64,000 nt of DNA from Hymenobacter cheonanensis (lineage in GTDB: Bacteria; Bacteroidota; Bacteroidia; Cytophagales; Hymenobacteraceae), in contig NZ_JAUQSW010000004.1 in NCBI RefSeq assembly GCF_030581075.1, positions 433,874 to 497,873 of the forward strand, in the 5' to 3' direction. This document shows, in pieces, positions 51,496 through 61,230 of the stretch; position 1 is the first letter of the stretch, and each line of letters opens with the position of its first letter. Position numbers and translations under genes: made by a program. Below the pieces are notes generated by a model. The model saw nothing but the letters and a program-made list of their open reading frames with translations. It was not told where the DNA came from and searched no databases.

Positions 51496-53568
51496 ATGTC
51501 TGATACGACGCCCACCAAACGCCGCAAGCCGACGCTGCCCAATCCCACGCCCCGGCCGGGAGTGCAGATGTGGGTAATGGCGGGGCTGCTGGTGCTATTC
51601 ATCGGTATGTTCTGGTTTCAAAAGCAGGATAGTGCCATTAAAATTAATCAGCAAAAATTTGAGCAGATGCTGGCTGCTGGCGACGTGCACGACGTGTCGC
51701 TGGTAAACAGCACCCGCACGGTAGAAGTAGGCCTGACGGCGGCTGCCCTGCAAAAGCCCGAGTATGCCCGCGACCTGGCCGCCCGCCGCGGCCCGTTTGC
51801 CGACCACGGCGCGCAGTACTATTTCCCTATCTTCGACGCCAAATACTTTCAGGAGCAGCTGGATAAGCTGCAGGCTAACAAGCCCCGCGAGCAACGCCTG
51901 CAGCTAGAGCCGGTAGACCGCGTTACGCTGGGCGAAATAATCAGCAGCTACGGCCTGATTATCCTGAGCATCATCCTGTTCGTGTTTCTCATGCGCCGCA
52001 TGAGCAGCGCGGGCGGCCCCGGCGGCCAGATTTTCAACATCGGTAAAAGCCGCGCGGCCCTCTTCGAAGGCGGTGATAAAGTAAAGATTACGTTCAAGGA
52101 CGTAGCCGGCCTGGAAGAAGCCAAGGAAGAGGTACAAGAGATTGTGGAGTTCTTAAAGAACCCTAGCAAATTCACCATTCTGGGCGGTAAAATTCCCAAG
52201 GGCGCGCTGCTGGTAGGCCCTCCCGGCACCGGCAAAACTTTGCTGGCCAAGGCCGTAGCCGGCGAGGCCGACGTGCCGTTCTTCTCGCTCTCGGGCTCCG
52301 ACTTCGTGGAGATGTTTGTGGGGGTAGGCGCGGCCCGCGTGCGCGATTTGTTCAAGCAAGCCAAAGCCAAAGCCCCTTGTATCATCTTCATTGATGAGAT
52401 TGACGCCGTGGGCCGCTCGCGCAGCAAAGGCTCGATGCCCGGCGGCAACGACGAGCGCGAAAACACCCTGAACTCGCTGCTGGTGGAGATGGATGGCTTC
52501 GGCACCGATTCGGGCGTTATCATCCTGGCCGCTACCAACCGGCCCGACACCCTCGACTCGGCCCTGCTGCGCCCCGGTCGTTTCGACCGTCAGATTAGCA
52601 TCGACAAGCCCGACATCAACGGCCGCACTCAGATTTTTCAGGTGCACCTCAAGCCCCTGACGCTAGGCCCCGACGTGGATGCCAAAAAGCTGTCGGCCCA
52701 AACGCCGGGCTTTGCGGGCGCCGAAATCGCCAACGTCTGCAACGAGGCTGCCCTTATTGCCGCCCGCCGCGACAAGAAGTTCATTACCAACCAGGATTTC
52801 ACCGACGCTATCGACCGCGTAATCGGCGGCCTGGAGAAGAAGAACAAGATTATCAGCCCCGGCGAGAAGCGCATCGTGGCCTACCACGAAGCCGGCCACG
52901 CCATCGCCGGCTGGTTTCTGGAGCACACCGACCCGCTGGTGAAGGTATCCATCGTGCCGCGTGGGGTAGCTGCGCTCGGCTACGCCCAGTATTTGCCCAA
53001 GGAGCAGTTCTTGTACAATACTGAGCAGCTGATTGATGAAATGTGCATGGCCCTGGGTGGCCGCGCCGCCGAAGAGCTGGTGTTCGGCAAAATATCGACT
53101 GGCGCCCTTAGCGATTTGGAGCGCATCACCAAGATGGCTTACAGCATCGTGACGATGTACGGCATGAATACCAAGCTCGGCAACGTGTCATTCTATGATT
53201 CGAAAGGTCAGAATGAGTACGGTTTCTCGAAGCCCTATTCGGAAGCTACGTCGCAGATGATTGACGAAGAAGTTCGTACCATCATCGACCAGGCCTACAC
53301 CCGCACCAAGGAGCTGCTGACCGAGCGCCGCCACGAGCTGGAGGTAATCGCCAAAGAGTTGCTGGAGAAGGAGGTGCTGCTGCAAGACGACCTGGAGCGC
53401 CTCGTAGGCAAACGCCCCTTTGGTGGCCAAACCAACTACCAGGCGCACATGGCCGGCACCGACCGCTCGGAAACCGCCAGCGAGCGCCACGCCGAGCACC
53501 CCGAGGAGCCCACCAGCGACCTGCCGGCGCTGCACCTGCCCGGCCAGCCCGAAACCGAAACGGTTTAA
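51496..53568 (+). CDS. ftsH: ATP-dependent zinc metalloprotease FtsH
   Basis: 690 residues. Two membrane helices (about 18-37 and 148-167) flank a periplasmic domain. The AAA domain carries Walker A GPPGTGKT (241-248), Walker B IIFIDEID, and [23 protein letters not shown]; the protease zinc motif is HEAGH (464-468). The enzyme degrades misfolded membrane proteins and regulators such as LpxC in other bacteria. The C-terminal 60 residues are Glu/Thr/Pro-rich. A terminator lies 32 bases downstream. Confidence 0.97.
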   Translation: MSDTTPTKRRKPTLPNPTPRPGVQMWVMAGLLVLFIGMFWFQKQDSAIKINQQKFEQMLAAGDVHDVSLVNSTRTVEVGLTAAALQKPEYARDLAARRGPFADHGAQYYFPIFDAKYFQEQLDKLQANKPREQRLQLEPVDRVTLGEIISSYGLIILSIILFVFLMRRMSSAGGPGGQIFNIGKSRAALFEGGDKVKITFKDVAGLEEAKEEVQEIVEFLKNPSKFTILGGKIPKGALLVGPPGTGKTLLAKAVAGEADVPFFSLSGSDFVEMFVGVGAARVRDLFKQAKAKAPCIIFIDEIDAVGRSRSKGSMPGGNDERENTLNSLLVEMDGFGTDSGVIILAATNRPDTLDSALLRPGRFDRQISIDKPDINGRTQIFQVHLKPLTLGPDVDAKKLSAQTPGFAGAEIANVCNEAALIAARRDKKFITNQDFTDAIDRVIGGLEKKNKIISPGEKRIVAYHEAGHAIAGWFLEHTDPLVKVSIVPRGVAALGYAQYLPKEQFLYNTEQLIDEMCMALGGRAAEELVFGKISTGALSDLERITKMAYSIVTMYGMNTKLGNVSFYDSKGQNEYGFSKPYSEATSQMIDEEVRTIIDQAYTRTKELLTERRHELEVIAKELLEKEVLLQDDLERLVGKRPFGGQTNYQAHMAGTDRSETASERHAEHPEEPTSDLPALHLPGQPETETV

Positions 53569-53600
53569 CACCTTGCCGAGGGGCCTAGCCCCTGGCAGCT

Positions 53601-53635
53601 AAAAAGGCCAGCCGCGAGGCTGGCCTTTTTTATGT
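53601..53635 (+). terminator. Intrinsic terminator after ftsH
   Basis: Perfect 13-bp arms (53601-53613, 53618-53630; core GGCCAGCC) with a 4-base GCGA loop and a T-run. It overlaps the upstream region of the LUD gene. Confidence 0.92.
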
Positions 53636-53639
53636 CCGC

Positions 53640-53647
53640 TACCTTTG
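53640..53647 (+). promoter_or_regulatory. -7 box immediately before the LUD gene
   Basis: TACCTTTG matches TAnnTTTG exactly and ends 4 bases before the ATG. If used, transcription would start at or next to the start codon. No -33 element is clear because the ftsH terminator occupies that region. Confidence 0.45.
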
Positions 53648-53651
53648 CCAC

Positions 53652-54302
53652 ATGCTTTCACCTCGCGATAAATTGCTGGGCCGCATCCGCACGGCGCTGG
53701 CGGCCGGGCCCGCCCCGGCGCCGCCCGTGCCCGATTGGGCCGCGCCGGTGCATCCGCTGCTGCCGCCCGCCGACTTGGCCGCGCTGTTTGCCGAAAACTT
53801 CCGGCGCATCGGGGGCGAGTTTTTTTACTGTGAAAACCACGCGCAGCTAGGCTCCGAGCTGCGGGCCTGGCTAGCTGAGCGCCTGCCCGGCGGCCAGCAG
53901 TTTTATGTGTGGGAGCCCGCCATGCAGGCGCACCTGCAAGCTGCCCAAGTGCCTTTTCAGGCTACGGAGGCTGATTTCCGGGCGCAGGCCGCCGTGGGGC
54001 TCACCTCGTGTGAGGCCCTGGTGGCGCGCACGGGCAGCCTGGTAGTAGCGCCGGCCACGGCCAGCGGGCGGCGGCTCAGCATCTACCCCGACCAACACGT
54101 TGTGCTGGCCCGCCCCAGCCAAGTGGTGGCCGAAATAGGCGATGCGCTACGCCTGGTGCAGGCCCGCTACGGCGACCACTTACCCTCTATGCTTTCGCTC
54201 ACCACCGGCCCTAGCCGCACGGCCGACATTGAGAAAACCCTCGTGCTGGGCGCCCACGGCCCGCGCCGCCTCAGCTTGTTTTTATTGGAAGATGACGCCT
54301 AA
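53652..54302 (+). CDS. LUD-domain protein (LutC/YkgG family)
   Basis: 216 residues. The family segment AVGLTSCEALVARTGSLVVAP and HVVLARPSQVVAEIGDAL...PSMLSLTTGPSRTADIEKTLVLGAHGPRRLSLFL match the LUD domain found in LutC of the lactate-utilisation complex. LutA and LutB are absent here; in Bacteroidota the lone protein is often found between ftsH and envelope genes, and its role is unknown. Its end overlaps the phosphoesterase start by 11 bases. Confidence 0.9.
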   Translation: MLSPRDKLLGRIRTALAAGPAPAPPVPDWAAPVHPLLPPADLAALFAENFRRIGGEFFYCENHAQLGSELRAWLAERLPGGQQFYVWEPAMQAHLQAAQVPFQATEADFRAQAAVGLTSCEALVARTGSLVVAPATASGRRLSIYPDQHVVLARPSQVVAEIGDALRLVQARYGDHLPSMLSLTTGPSRTADIEKTLVLGAHGPRRLSLFLLEDDA

Positions 54303-55083
54303 ACTGCTGCCTGAGCTGCCGCCGCTAGCCCTGGCGCCGGGCCAGCGCGTGTACCTCGCCTCCGATTTTCACCTAGGCGTGCCCGATGCCGAAACCTCGC
54401 GCGAGCGCGAGCGCCGCATTGTGCGCTGGCTCGACATGGCCGCCCGGGATGCCGCCGCCATCTATCTGCTGGGCGATGTCTTCGACTTCTGGTTTGAGTA
54501 CAAGCACGCTATTCCGCGTGGGTTTAGCCGCCTGCAGGGCAAGCTGGCCGAGCTGACCGACGCGGGGTTGCCCATCACGCTTTTCACCGGCAACCACGAT
54601 ATGTGGATGTTTGGCTACTTCACCCAAGAAATGGGCATTCCCATCCTGCGCAACCCGGTGAGCCAGCGCATGGGCGACAAGCTCTTTCACATCGGCCACG
54701 GCGACGGGCTGGGGCCGGGCGACTTTGCCTACAAGCGCCTGATGAAGCCCGTGTTTAACTCGCGCTTCACGCAGTGGCTGTTTGCCCGCCTGCACCCCAA
54801 CCTGGGCATCGGCATTGCCAACCGCTGGAGCCGCCGCTCGCGCCTGCAAAACGGTGCCGCCGATGCTACGTACTTTGGCGAAGACGAATGGCTGCTGGTG
54901 TACTGCCGCGAGCTGGAAAAGCGCCAGCACCACGACTACTACGTGTTTGGCCACCGCCACCTGCCGCTCGATGTGGCCGTGGCACCCGGCAGCCGCTATG
55001 TCAACCTAGGCGAATGGGTCAATTATTGTTCCTACGGTGTGTATGATGGCAGCGAGCTGGTTTTGCGCGAGTTTGAGAAGTAG
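54292..55083 (+). CDS. UDP-2,3-diacylglucosamine hydrolase-like metallophosphoesterase
   Basis: 263 residues. Calcineurin-like metal motifs: DFHLG, GDVFDFWFEYKH, GNHDMWM, HIGHGDGLG and FGHRHLP. The DFWFEY and GxFAYK-type segments fit LpxH, which cleaves UDP-2,3-diacylglucosamine to lipid X in lipid A synthesis. The start is set by the 11-base overlap with the LUD gene; the open frame upstream belongs to another frame of that gene. The propeller-like gene starts inside its 3' end. Confidence 0.92.
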   Translation: MTPKLLPELPPLALAPGQRVYLASDFHLGVPDAETSRERERRIVRWLDMAARDAAAIYLLGDVFDFWFEYKHAIPRGFSRLQGKLAELTDAGLPITLFTGNHDMWMFGYFTQEMGIPILRNPVSQRMGDKLFHIGHGDGLGPGDFAYKRLMKPVFNSRFTQWLFARLHPNLGIGIANRWSRRSRLQNGAADATYFGEDEWLLVYCRELEKRQHHDYYVFGHRHLPLDVAVAPGSRYVNLGEWVNYCSYGVYDGSELVLREFEK

Positions 55084-55984
55084 CGCGCTAGCCGTGCTTG
55101 TGGCGCCGGCCATTGCCTTGGCCCAGAACACCGTGCCCAGCGCGGCCTCAGTGGCGCCCGCCGCGCGCGTAGCGCCGGTAGAAGCCGCCCCGGCCGAGAA
55201 AACAGCCAGCCTGAATGGGCCAGCGCCTGCCGCCGGCGCCTGGACGCTGGCAAAAACCCTGGCGCTGCCCAATACCGGCGCGGCCTCACTCGACCGCCGG
55301 GGCACGCTCTACCTGGCCGACCAGGACAATAACCTGCGCCAGCTAACCCGCGATGGCCAGCCGCTCAACACTTACTCGCCGGCCCAGCCCGGCCACGTGG
55401 CGGTAATAGAGGCCTGGAACCAGAATAGCCTGCTGGTTTTTTACGACGACCGGCAGCAGGTGCTGCTGCTCGACCGCTTTCTGGCCCCGCTGAGCGAAAT
55501 CAGGCTGGCCGATTACATCGATGGCACGGTGCGCACGGCCACGCTGGCCCCCGACGGCCTGCTGTGGCTGCTCGACGAAAGCGCCCTCACGCTGCGCGAG
55601 TTTGACCCCCAGGCCCTGCGCGTGGTTCAGAGCACGCCGCTCGACCTTATCATCGGCCGCAGCCGGCCCGACTTCCGCTTTCTGCGCCAGTATCAGAACA
55701 ATGTGTACCTGGTAGACCACACCAGCGGCATCTTCGTGTTTGATAACCTGGGCAATTACCGCAAGAAATTGCCCTTTACGGGCCTGGATTTCATTACGTT
55801 CCGGGGCGATGAGCTGGCGTATATCAGTGGCGGCCAGCTCCATTTCTTTCACCTGTATACGCTCACGGAGCGCACCCAGCCGCTGCCTGCCGGCCTCGAT
55901 GCAACGACCGTGCGCCAGGTGCTGCTGGGCGACCAGCTAGCTTACTTCTTCACAACCAAGGGCATCAGCATCTATCAATTGTAA
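55043..55984 (+). CDS. Exported protein, probably beta-propeller
   Basis: About 313 residues from ATG 55043 (a second ATG follows at once). A signal peptide (ALAVLVAPAIALAQ) leads to an Ala/Pro-rich linker and then repeated segments such as TLYLADQDNNLRQLTRDGQPL, LLWLLDESALTLREFDPQALRV, NVYLVDHTSGIFVFDNLGNYRKK and ELAYISGGQLHFFHLYTL, which look like successive propeller blades of the NHL/WD type. The gene begins 41 bases inside the phosphoesterase gene, so the two are tightly coupled. Function unknown; an envelope role is inferred from position. Confidence 0.8.
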   Translation: MMAASWFCASLRSSALAVLVAPAIALAQNTVPSAASVAPAARVAPVEAAPAEKTASLNGPAPAAGAWTLAKTLALPNTGAASLDRRGTLYLADQDNNLRQLTRDGQPLNTYSPAQPGHVAVIEAWNQNSLLVFYDDRQQVLLLDRFLAPLSEIRLADYIDGTVRTATLAPDGLLWLLDESALTLREFDPQALRVVQSTPLDLIIGRSRPDFRFLRQYQNNVYLVDHTSGIFVFDNLGNYRKKLPFTGLDFITFRGDELAYISGGQLHFFHLYTLTERTQPLPAGLDATTVRQVLLGDQLAYFFTTKGISIYQL

Positions 55985-56176
55985 TTAAGTGAGGGAGTGG
56001 CTGAATGTGAGCCTCCTGCAACAGGCTATTGGTGGCGCTTGCCGGCCCGCCGGCCGGGCTTAATCAGCTAATTGTAACTAAGTTGCATAGTAAGGGAAAG
56101 GTAGGGTTTAACGCAACCGCTGGCACGGCGCGCCGTTAGCTAAGGCAAGTTCTTCCACCCACTTTTATCCTTTTCC

Positions 56177-57340
56177 ATGAAAGCATTAGTGTTTCACGGC
56201 CCCCGCAATGTGAGTGTCGATACCGTTGACGACCCCACGCTGAAAGACTCGCGCGACGCCATTATTCGCGTCACGAGCACGGCCATCTGCGGCTCCGACC
56301 TGCACATCTATAATGGCTCGCTGCCCACTACGCCCATGGTGCTCGGCCACGAGTTTATGGGTATTGTGGAGGAGGTGGGCAAGGGCGTGGGCAACCTCAA
56401 GCGCGGCGACCGTGTGGTGGTGCCTTTCCCGATTGCCTGCGGCCACTGCTTTTTCTGCGACCACTCGCTGCCCGGCCACTGCGAAAACTCCAACCCCGAG
56501 CACTACGGCCCCGAAGGCGGCCTGCTGACCCAGAAAGGTGGCGCGCTCTTTGGCTACACCGACCTCTACGGCGGCTACGACGGCGGCCAGGCCGAGTACG
56601 TGCGCGTGCCCTACGCTGACTTTGGCCCGCGCAAAGTGCCTGATTTTCTGACCGATGAGCAAGTACTGTTTCTGACGGATATTTTCCCGACCGGCTATTC
56701 GGGCATCGACTGGGCCGAGGTGAAGGGCGGGGAGTTTGTTGCTATTTTTGGGGCGGGCCCGGTGGGCATTATGTGCGCCAAGAGCGCCTGGCTGCGCGGC
56801 GCGGCCAGGGTCGTTATTGTTGATACCCAGCAGTATCGCCTCGATAAAGCCAAGGAAACGACCCGGTGCGAGACCATCCTGTGGGAAGACGGCAACGATG
56901 TGATTAAGCAAATCCGGGACATGAGCCAGGGGCGCGGGGCCGACGTGTGCGTCGATTGCGTGGGCTTTGAGCCCGACCGCAACCTGCTCGACCGTGCCAA
57001 GGCCGTTATTAACCTCGAAAAAGGCTCGCCCAAGATTATCGAAGCCTGCATGAGTGCCGTGCGGCGCGGCGGCGTGGTATCGGTGCTAGGGGTGTATGCT
57101 ACCACCAACGATAACTTCCCGGTGGGGCAGTTTTTCGATAAGGGCATCAAGCTGGTGGGTGGCCAGGCGCCGGCCCACAAGCACATCGACAAGCTGTTGC
57201 AGCACATTATCAAGGGCGAAGTGGTGCTTGATGACATCATTTCGCACCGCCTGCCCCTGAGCCAGGCCGCCCACGGCTACGACATTTTCCGTCACAAAAA
57301 AGATAACTGCGTGAAAGTGGTGCTCAAGCCGGGCGAATAA
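56177..57340 (+). CDS. Zinc-dependent alcohol/formaldehyde dehydrogenase
   Basis: 387 residues of the medium-chain dehydrogenase family. Catalytic zinc ligands lie in ICGSDLH and GHEFMG, structural zinc in CGHCFFCDHSLPGHC, and the NAD fold in VAIFGAGPVGIMCAKSAWLRG. The extended form with a long substrate insert (EHYGPEGGLLTQKGGALFGYTDLYGGYDGGQAEYVRVP) is the glutathione-independent formaldehyde dehydrogenase-like group. It is monocistronic, with its own terminator 27 bases downstream. Substrate not determined. Confidence 0.94.
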   Translation: MKALVFHGPRNVSVDTVDDPTLKDSRDAIIRVTSTAICGSDLHIYNGSLPTTPMVLGHEFMGIVEEVGKGVGNLKRGDRVVVPFPIACGHCFFCDHSLPGHCENSNPEHYGPEGGLLTQKGGALFGYTDLYGGYDGGQAEYVRVPYADFGPRKVPDFLTDEQVLFLTDIFPTGYSGIDWAEVKGGEFVAIFGAGPVGIMCAKSAWLRGAARVVIVDTQQYRLDKAKETTRCETILWEDGNDVIKQIRDMSQGRGADVCVDCVGFEPDRNLLDRAKAVINLEKGSPKIIEACMSAVRRGGVVSVLGVYATTNDNFPVGQFFDKGIKLVGGQAPAHKHIDKLLQHIIKGEVVLDDIISHRLPLSQAAHGYDIFRHKKDNCVKVVLKPGE

Positions 57341-57366
57341 TGCCGGCTGGCAGCTGCTTTGGTACG

Positions 57367-57402
57367 GCCCGGCCGCTCGCCCCGAAGAGGGGATGAGCAG
57401 CC
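57367..57402 (+). terminator. Intrinsic terminator after the zinc alcohol dehydrogenase
   Basis: GCCCGGC (57367-57373) pairs with GCCGGGC (57390-57396); inner GCTC/GAGC and CCCC/GGGG pairs extend the stem with a single mismatch, followed by TTTTTT. Confidence 0.85.
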
Positions 57403-57480
57403 GGGCTTTTTTGGGGTGCTGCGTACCTTGCCAGCCCGGAAGAGCCGGGAACTGAAAGGCTGTTAATAGTGCAAAAATTG

Positions 57481-60123
57481 ATGCTAAGGGTATACTCTGA
57501 GCTGCTGGCCGTTAGGCTGCTAGGGCTGCTGGCGGGCCTTGGGCTGCTAGCCCTGCCGCTGCGGGCGCAGGTGGCAGCCGGTACTAAGCTGGCCCCCGGC
57601 GTGGCGCGGGCCGCGGGCCGCGCCGGCAGCCGCCAAACGGTGCGCGTGCAGGTGCGCGACGCGGCGGCCTTTCGCCAGTGGGCAGGCCTGGCCCTGCCTG
57701 CCATGCAGGTGACGGGCCCCGCTGGCGCGAGTAAGCTGCTGACCATCAGGCTGGCCAGCCCGGCGCAGCTAGCCGCGGTAGCCGCTTCGCCGCTGGTCGA
57801 ATTTGTGGATGTGCCCAACCGCCCGGCCCACGACGAGCGCCTGCTCAACAGCGCCGACCTGACGGTGAACAACCTGCGGGCCGTGCAGCGCCGCTACCCC
57901 GCGCTCACCGGGCAGGGGCTGGTGGTGAGCATCAAGGAAAACCCGCTGGACCCCACTGACCTCGACTTTCGGGGGCGGCTGCTGAATACGCCGGCGGGCA
58001 CGGTCATCGAGTCGGCCCACGCCAGCATTATGGCCACGCTCATTGCGGGCGGCGGCAACTCGGGGCCGGCCGGCGAGGGCGCGGCGCGGCAGGCCGGCAT
58101 TGCCTCCTCCTCCTACGCCAACCTGCTGCCCGATGCCAACGCCGACCTCACCCGGCTGAGCGTGAGCGTGCAAAACCACTCCTATGGTACGGGCATCGAA
58201 AATTACTATGGCCTCGAAGCCCTGGGCTACGACCAGCAGGCGCGGCAGCTGCCTGCGCTGCTGCACGTTTTTTCGGCCGGCAACTCCGGCAACCTAGCCA
58301 GCCCCGATGGCCCTTATAAAGGCCTGGCAGGCGTGGCCAACCTCACTGGCCAATTCAAGATGTCGAAAAACTCGCTGGCCGTGGGCGCTACCGATGCGCT
58401 AGGGCAGGTGGCGCCGCTTAGCTCGCGTGGGCCGGCCTACGATGGCCGCGTGAAGCCCGAGCTGGTGGCCTACGGCGACGCCGGCTCGTCCGATGCTTCG
58501 GCGCTGGGCTCGGGCGGGGCGCTGCTGGTGCAGCAGGCCTATCGCGACCAGACCGGCACGCTGCCCGCCGCGGCGCTGGTGAAGGCAGCGCTTATAAACA
58601 GCGCCCGCGATGTGGGCCGGCCGGAGGTTGATTTTGTAGCCGGCTTCGGGCAGCTCGATGCCTTGGGGGCCGTGCGCACGGTGCTGGAAAAGCGCTACCG
58701 CAATGGCGCCGTGGCCCAGGGGCAGGAGCAGCTGTTTGACCTGGCCGTGCCTGCCGGCACGCAGCAGGTTAAAGTGACGCTGACCTGGACCGACCCCGAA
58801 GCCGCCGCCAACGCTGCCCAGGCCTTGGTGAATGACCTTGACCTTGAGGTGCTGGGGCCTGGGGGCAGCCGCTGGCTGCCCTGGACGCTGAGCACCTACC
58901 CAAGCCTGGACTCGCTGGGCCGCCCGGCGCGGCGCGCGGCCGACCACCTGAATAATGTAGAGCAGGTAACCATTACCTTGCCTGCGGCAGGCACTTATCA
59001 GGTGCGGGTGCGGGGCTACGCGGTGCCTGCCGGCCCGCAGGCTTTCAGCCTGGCCTATGCCGTGGTGGCGCCCGGCTTCGAGTGGCTGGTGCCGAGCGCC
59101 CTCCGCAACGTGCGGCCGGCCCAAACCACGCTGCTGCGCTGGAGCTACGCCGGCCCGGCCACGGCCGCCCGGCTCGAATACCGGCCGGTGGGCCGCGCCG
59201 CTTGGCGCCTGCTAGGGGCAACTGTTGACCCCACGCAGCGCACCTTTGCCTGGGCCGCGCCCGACACGACCACGCTGGCCCAGGTGCGCTGCGTTATTGG
59301 CAGCCAGGCGTATGTGTCCGATACCTTCGCGCTGGCCAGGCCCTTGCCGGTGCACGTGGGCTACATCTGCCCCGATGCCACGCTGCTAAGCTGGCCCGCT
59401 ACGCCGGGCGCCACGCAGTATCAGGTATATCGGCTAGGGGCCACTGCGCCCGAACCCTTTAGGCTAGTGGCCGATACGCTGCTACAGGTGACTCCTGCCC
59501 AACAGGCCGGGCCTTATTTTGCCGTGGCCCCGGTGCTGGGCGGCAAGCTGGCCGAGCGCGGCGCCACCATCAACCTGGCCGAGGCCGGCGTGCGCTGTTA
59601 CATCCGCTCTTTCCTGCCGCGTTTCCCTATTGCCGATACGGCCCAGCTGCTGCTGTCGCTGGGCACGCTGTATCAGCTGCAAGCCGTGCAGCTGCAGCGC
59701 CTCGGCCCAGCGGGCTTCCAGACTATTCAGACCCTGAGCCCCGTTGCCCGGCTCACCACCACCTTCACCGACCCCGGCGCTACCATTGGCCTGAACCAAT
59801 ACCGGGTAGTGGGCCAAACCACCACGGGGCGCACTTTCTTCAGCGATACCGTAGCGGTGCAGCTGGTGCGCCGGGGCGAGCTGCTAGTGTTTCCGGTGCC
59901 CGTGGTGGTGGGCCAGGCCCTGCAGGTGGCCGGCGAGCCGGGGGTGGCCCTGCTGCTGGGCCTCTACGATGCGCTGGGCCGCCTTGTGCGCACCAGCCGG
60001 GTCGAAGGTGCCCTTAACCCGTTTGATACCAGTGGCTTGCGCCCCGGCGTGTACCTGCTGCGGGCCACGCCCGCCACGGGCGGCGGCCCGGCCCGCACGC
60101 GCCGCGTGCTGCTGGCCAACTAG
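57481..60123 (+). CDS. Type IX-secreted S8-family (subtilase-like) protein with altered active site
   Basis: 880 residues from the ATG (a GTG 12 bases earlier is possible). Signal peptide to ALPLRAQ, a subtilase-like domain (about 125-420), a following beta-sandwich region, a fibronectin-type segment and a C-terminal sorting domain (LLVFPVPVVV...LRPGVYLLRATP...RRVLLAN) for the type IX system. In the S8 domain the Asp region reads VVSIKENPLDP instead of VxxxDTGV, the His region is SAHASIMATLIAG, and the Ser region GSSDASALGSGGALL instead of GTSMAxP. Related Bacteroidota proteins share this variant. Protease activity is uncertain. Confidence 0.85.
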   Translation: MLRVYSELLAVRLLGLLAGLGLLALPLRAQVAAGTKLAPGVARAAGRAGSRQTVRVQVRDAAAFRQWAGLALPAMQVTGPAGASKLLTIRLASPAQLAAVAASPLVEFVDVPNRPAHDERLLNSADLTVNNLRAVQRRYPALTGQGLVVSIKENPLDPTDLDFRGRLLNTPAGTVIESAHASIMATLIAGGGNSGPAGEGAARQAGIASSSYANLLPDANADLTRLSVSVQNHSYGTGIENYYGLEALGYDQQARQLPALLHVFSAGNSGNLASPDGPYKGLAGVANLTGQFKMSKNSLAVGATDALGQVAPLSSRGPAYDGRVKPELVAYGDAGSSDASALGSGGALLVQQAYRDQTGTLPAAALVKAALINSARDVGRPEVDFVAGFGQLDALGAVRTVLEKRYRNGAVAQGQEQLFDLAVPAGTQQVKVTLTWTDPEAAANAAQALVNDLDLEVLGPGGSRWLPWTLSTYPSLDSLGRPARRAADHLNNVEQVTITLPAAGTYQVRVRGYAVPAGPQAFSLAYAVVAPGFEWLVPSALRNVRPAQTTLLRWSYAGPATAARLEYRPVGRAAWRLLGATVDPTQRTFAWAAPDTTTLAQVRCVIGSQAYVSDTFALARPLPVHVGYICPDATLLSWPATPGATQYQVYRLGATAPEPFRLVADTLLQVTPAQQAGPYFAVAPVLGGKLAERGATINLAEAGVRCYIRSFLPRFPIADTAQLLLSLGTLYQLQAVQLQRLGPAGFQTIQTLSPVARLTTTFTDPGATIGLNQYRVVGQTTTGRTFFSDTVAVQLVRRGELLVFPVPVVVGQALQVAGEPGVALLLGLYDALGRLVRTSRVEGALNPFDTSGLRPGVYLLRATPATGGGPARTRRVLLAN

Positions 60124-60133
60124 CCCCGGCGCC

Positions 60134-60178
60134 AGCAAAAAGCCCCCGGCCTGCTTAGCGGGCCGGGGGCTTTTTGCT
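60134..60178. terminator. Bidirectional intrinsic terminator
   Basis: 18-bp perfect arms (60134-60151, 60161-60178; core AGCCCCCGGCC) with A- and T-runs, between the convergent S8-family gene and metallopeptidase gene. Confidence 0.93.
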
Positions 60179-60192
60179 ACAGGTTGTAGCCT

Positions 60193-61005
60193 CTAGTAGA
60201 GGTAGTTGAGCGCAATAACGTCGTTCGCATTAAACGGGCGGTCAACGTTGGTGCCCACACAGGCCAGCATCCACGAATTAGGGTCGGGGGCCGACGGCGT
60301 ACCCGGAATCAGGATGGCGCCCACCCCGGCCGTGCCCTCGTTGTTGCCCTGGCCCTTGCGGCCGCAGCTGTAGGCGCGGTTCATGTAATCGGTGTGGCGG
60401 AAGCCGATGCAGTGGCCCATCTCGTGCGCCATAATGGTGGCGATAGCATTGGTAGTCTGGTTGCCAATCACGCTAGGCACCAGCGTGAAGCCGGGGGCGG
60501 GGTTGCCGCCGCTCGGGAAGCCGCCCGACTGGCCCAGCACGCCCGGCCCGAGGTCAGCAGAATATTTCACCGGCAGGTCGGCCGTGCCCGAGGTAATGCG
60601 GGTGAAGGTGAGCTGCAGGCCGGCGGCGTTGTAGCGGCGGATAGCCTCATCAATAGCCGTAACGTAGGAAGCCGGAAACTCAGTCGATAAGCTCACGGTG
60701 AGCACGCGGGGCAGGCCCGTTACGAGGTTGGTAGTGCGGTACTGCTCATCGGCACCTACGCGCAAAAACTTGCGCTCGGGCGTGCTGGCCAGCAGCTCCG
60801 GCGTAATCAGCATATCGCCCTCGGCCAGGTAGCCGCCCGTGGTGGCTTTCAGGTCGCTGGTGTCAAAGCCTAGCGCCGCCACCTTGGCCGTTACCTCCGC
60901 AGAAATGGCAGCAGGCTGAGCAGCAGTGTCCTGGCTCTTCTGGCACCCGGCCAGCGAAAGGGCAGCGCCAGCCCCAAAGGCCAGCAAAGTAGTGAGTTTA
61001 AGCAT
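60193..61005 (-). CDS. HEIGH-type metallopeptidase lipoprotein (M57), copy 1
   Basis: 270 residues. Lipoprotein signal with lipobox LAGC; mature protease domain with the zinc motif HEMGHCIGFRHTDYMNR (HExxHxxGxxH). It belongs to the dual-action HEIGH metallo-peptidase family common in Bacteroidota, thought to be exported and to act on proteins. Start chosen at MLKLTTLLAFGAG; an upstream ATG would add a non-signal extension. It is the downstream member of a tandem pair, very similar to copy 2 in sequence and order of segments. Confidence 0.9.
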   Translation of the reverse strand: MLKLTTLLAFGAGAALSLAGCQKSQDTAAQPAAISAEVTAKVAALGFDTSDLKATTGGYLAEGDMLITPELLASTPERKFLRVGADEQYRTTNLVTGLPRVLTVSLSTEFPASYVTAIDEAIRRYNAAGLQLTFTRITSGTADLPVKYSADLGPGVLGQSGGFPSGGNPAPGFTLVPSVIGNQTTNAIATIMAHEMGHCIGFRHTDYMNRAYSCGRKGQGNNEGTAGVGAILIPGTPSAPDPNSWMLACVGTNVDRPFNANDVIALNYLY

Positions 61006-61171
61006 CAGTCTGGTTTGGGAAAAGAATGTAAAATGAACCTTGGCCAAATGTGCTGTTAATTCTTTGTGAAGTCGCTAGGCCTTACCCCAAATAACAGAAT
61101 CTTACACTCTTTCTGACGAGTTTCTGAGGCAATTTGATAGGCTTGCCCAGCAAAGCGCCGGCTGATGGTAT

Positions 61172-61208
61172 AAAAAAAAGCACCCCGGCTTGCACTAAGC
61201 CGGGGTGC
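61172..61208 (-). terminator. Intrinsic terminator after metallopeptidase copy 2
   Basis: Perfect 12-bp arms (61180-61191, 61197-61208; core GCACCCCGGCTT), loop GCACT, T-run in the minus direction at 61172-61179. It separates the two tandem metallopeptidase genes, so each is likely an independent transcript. Confidence 0.9.
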
Positions 61209-61230
61209 CTTATAGGAGAGTTAAACGCGC

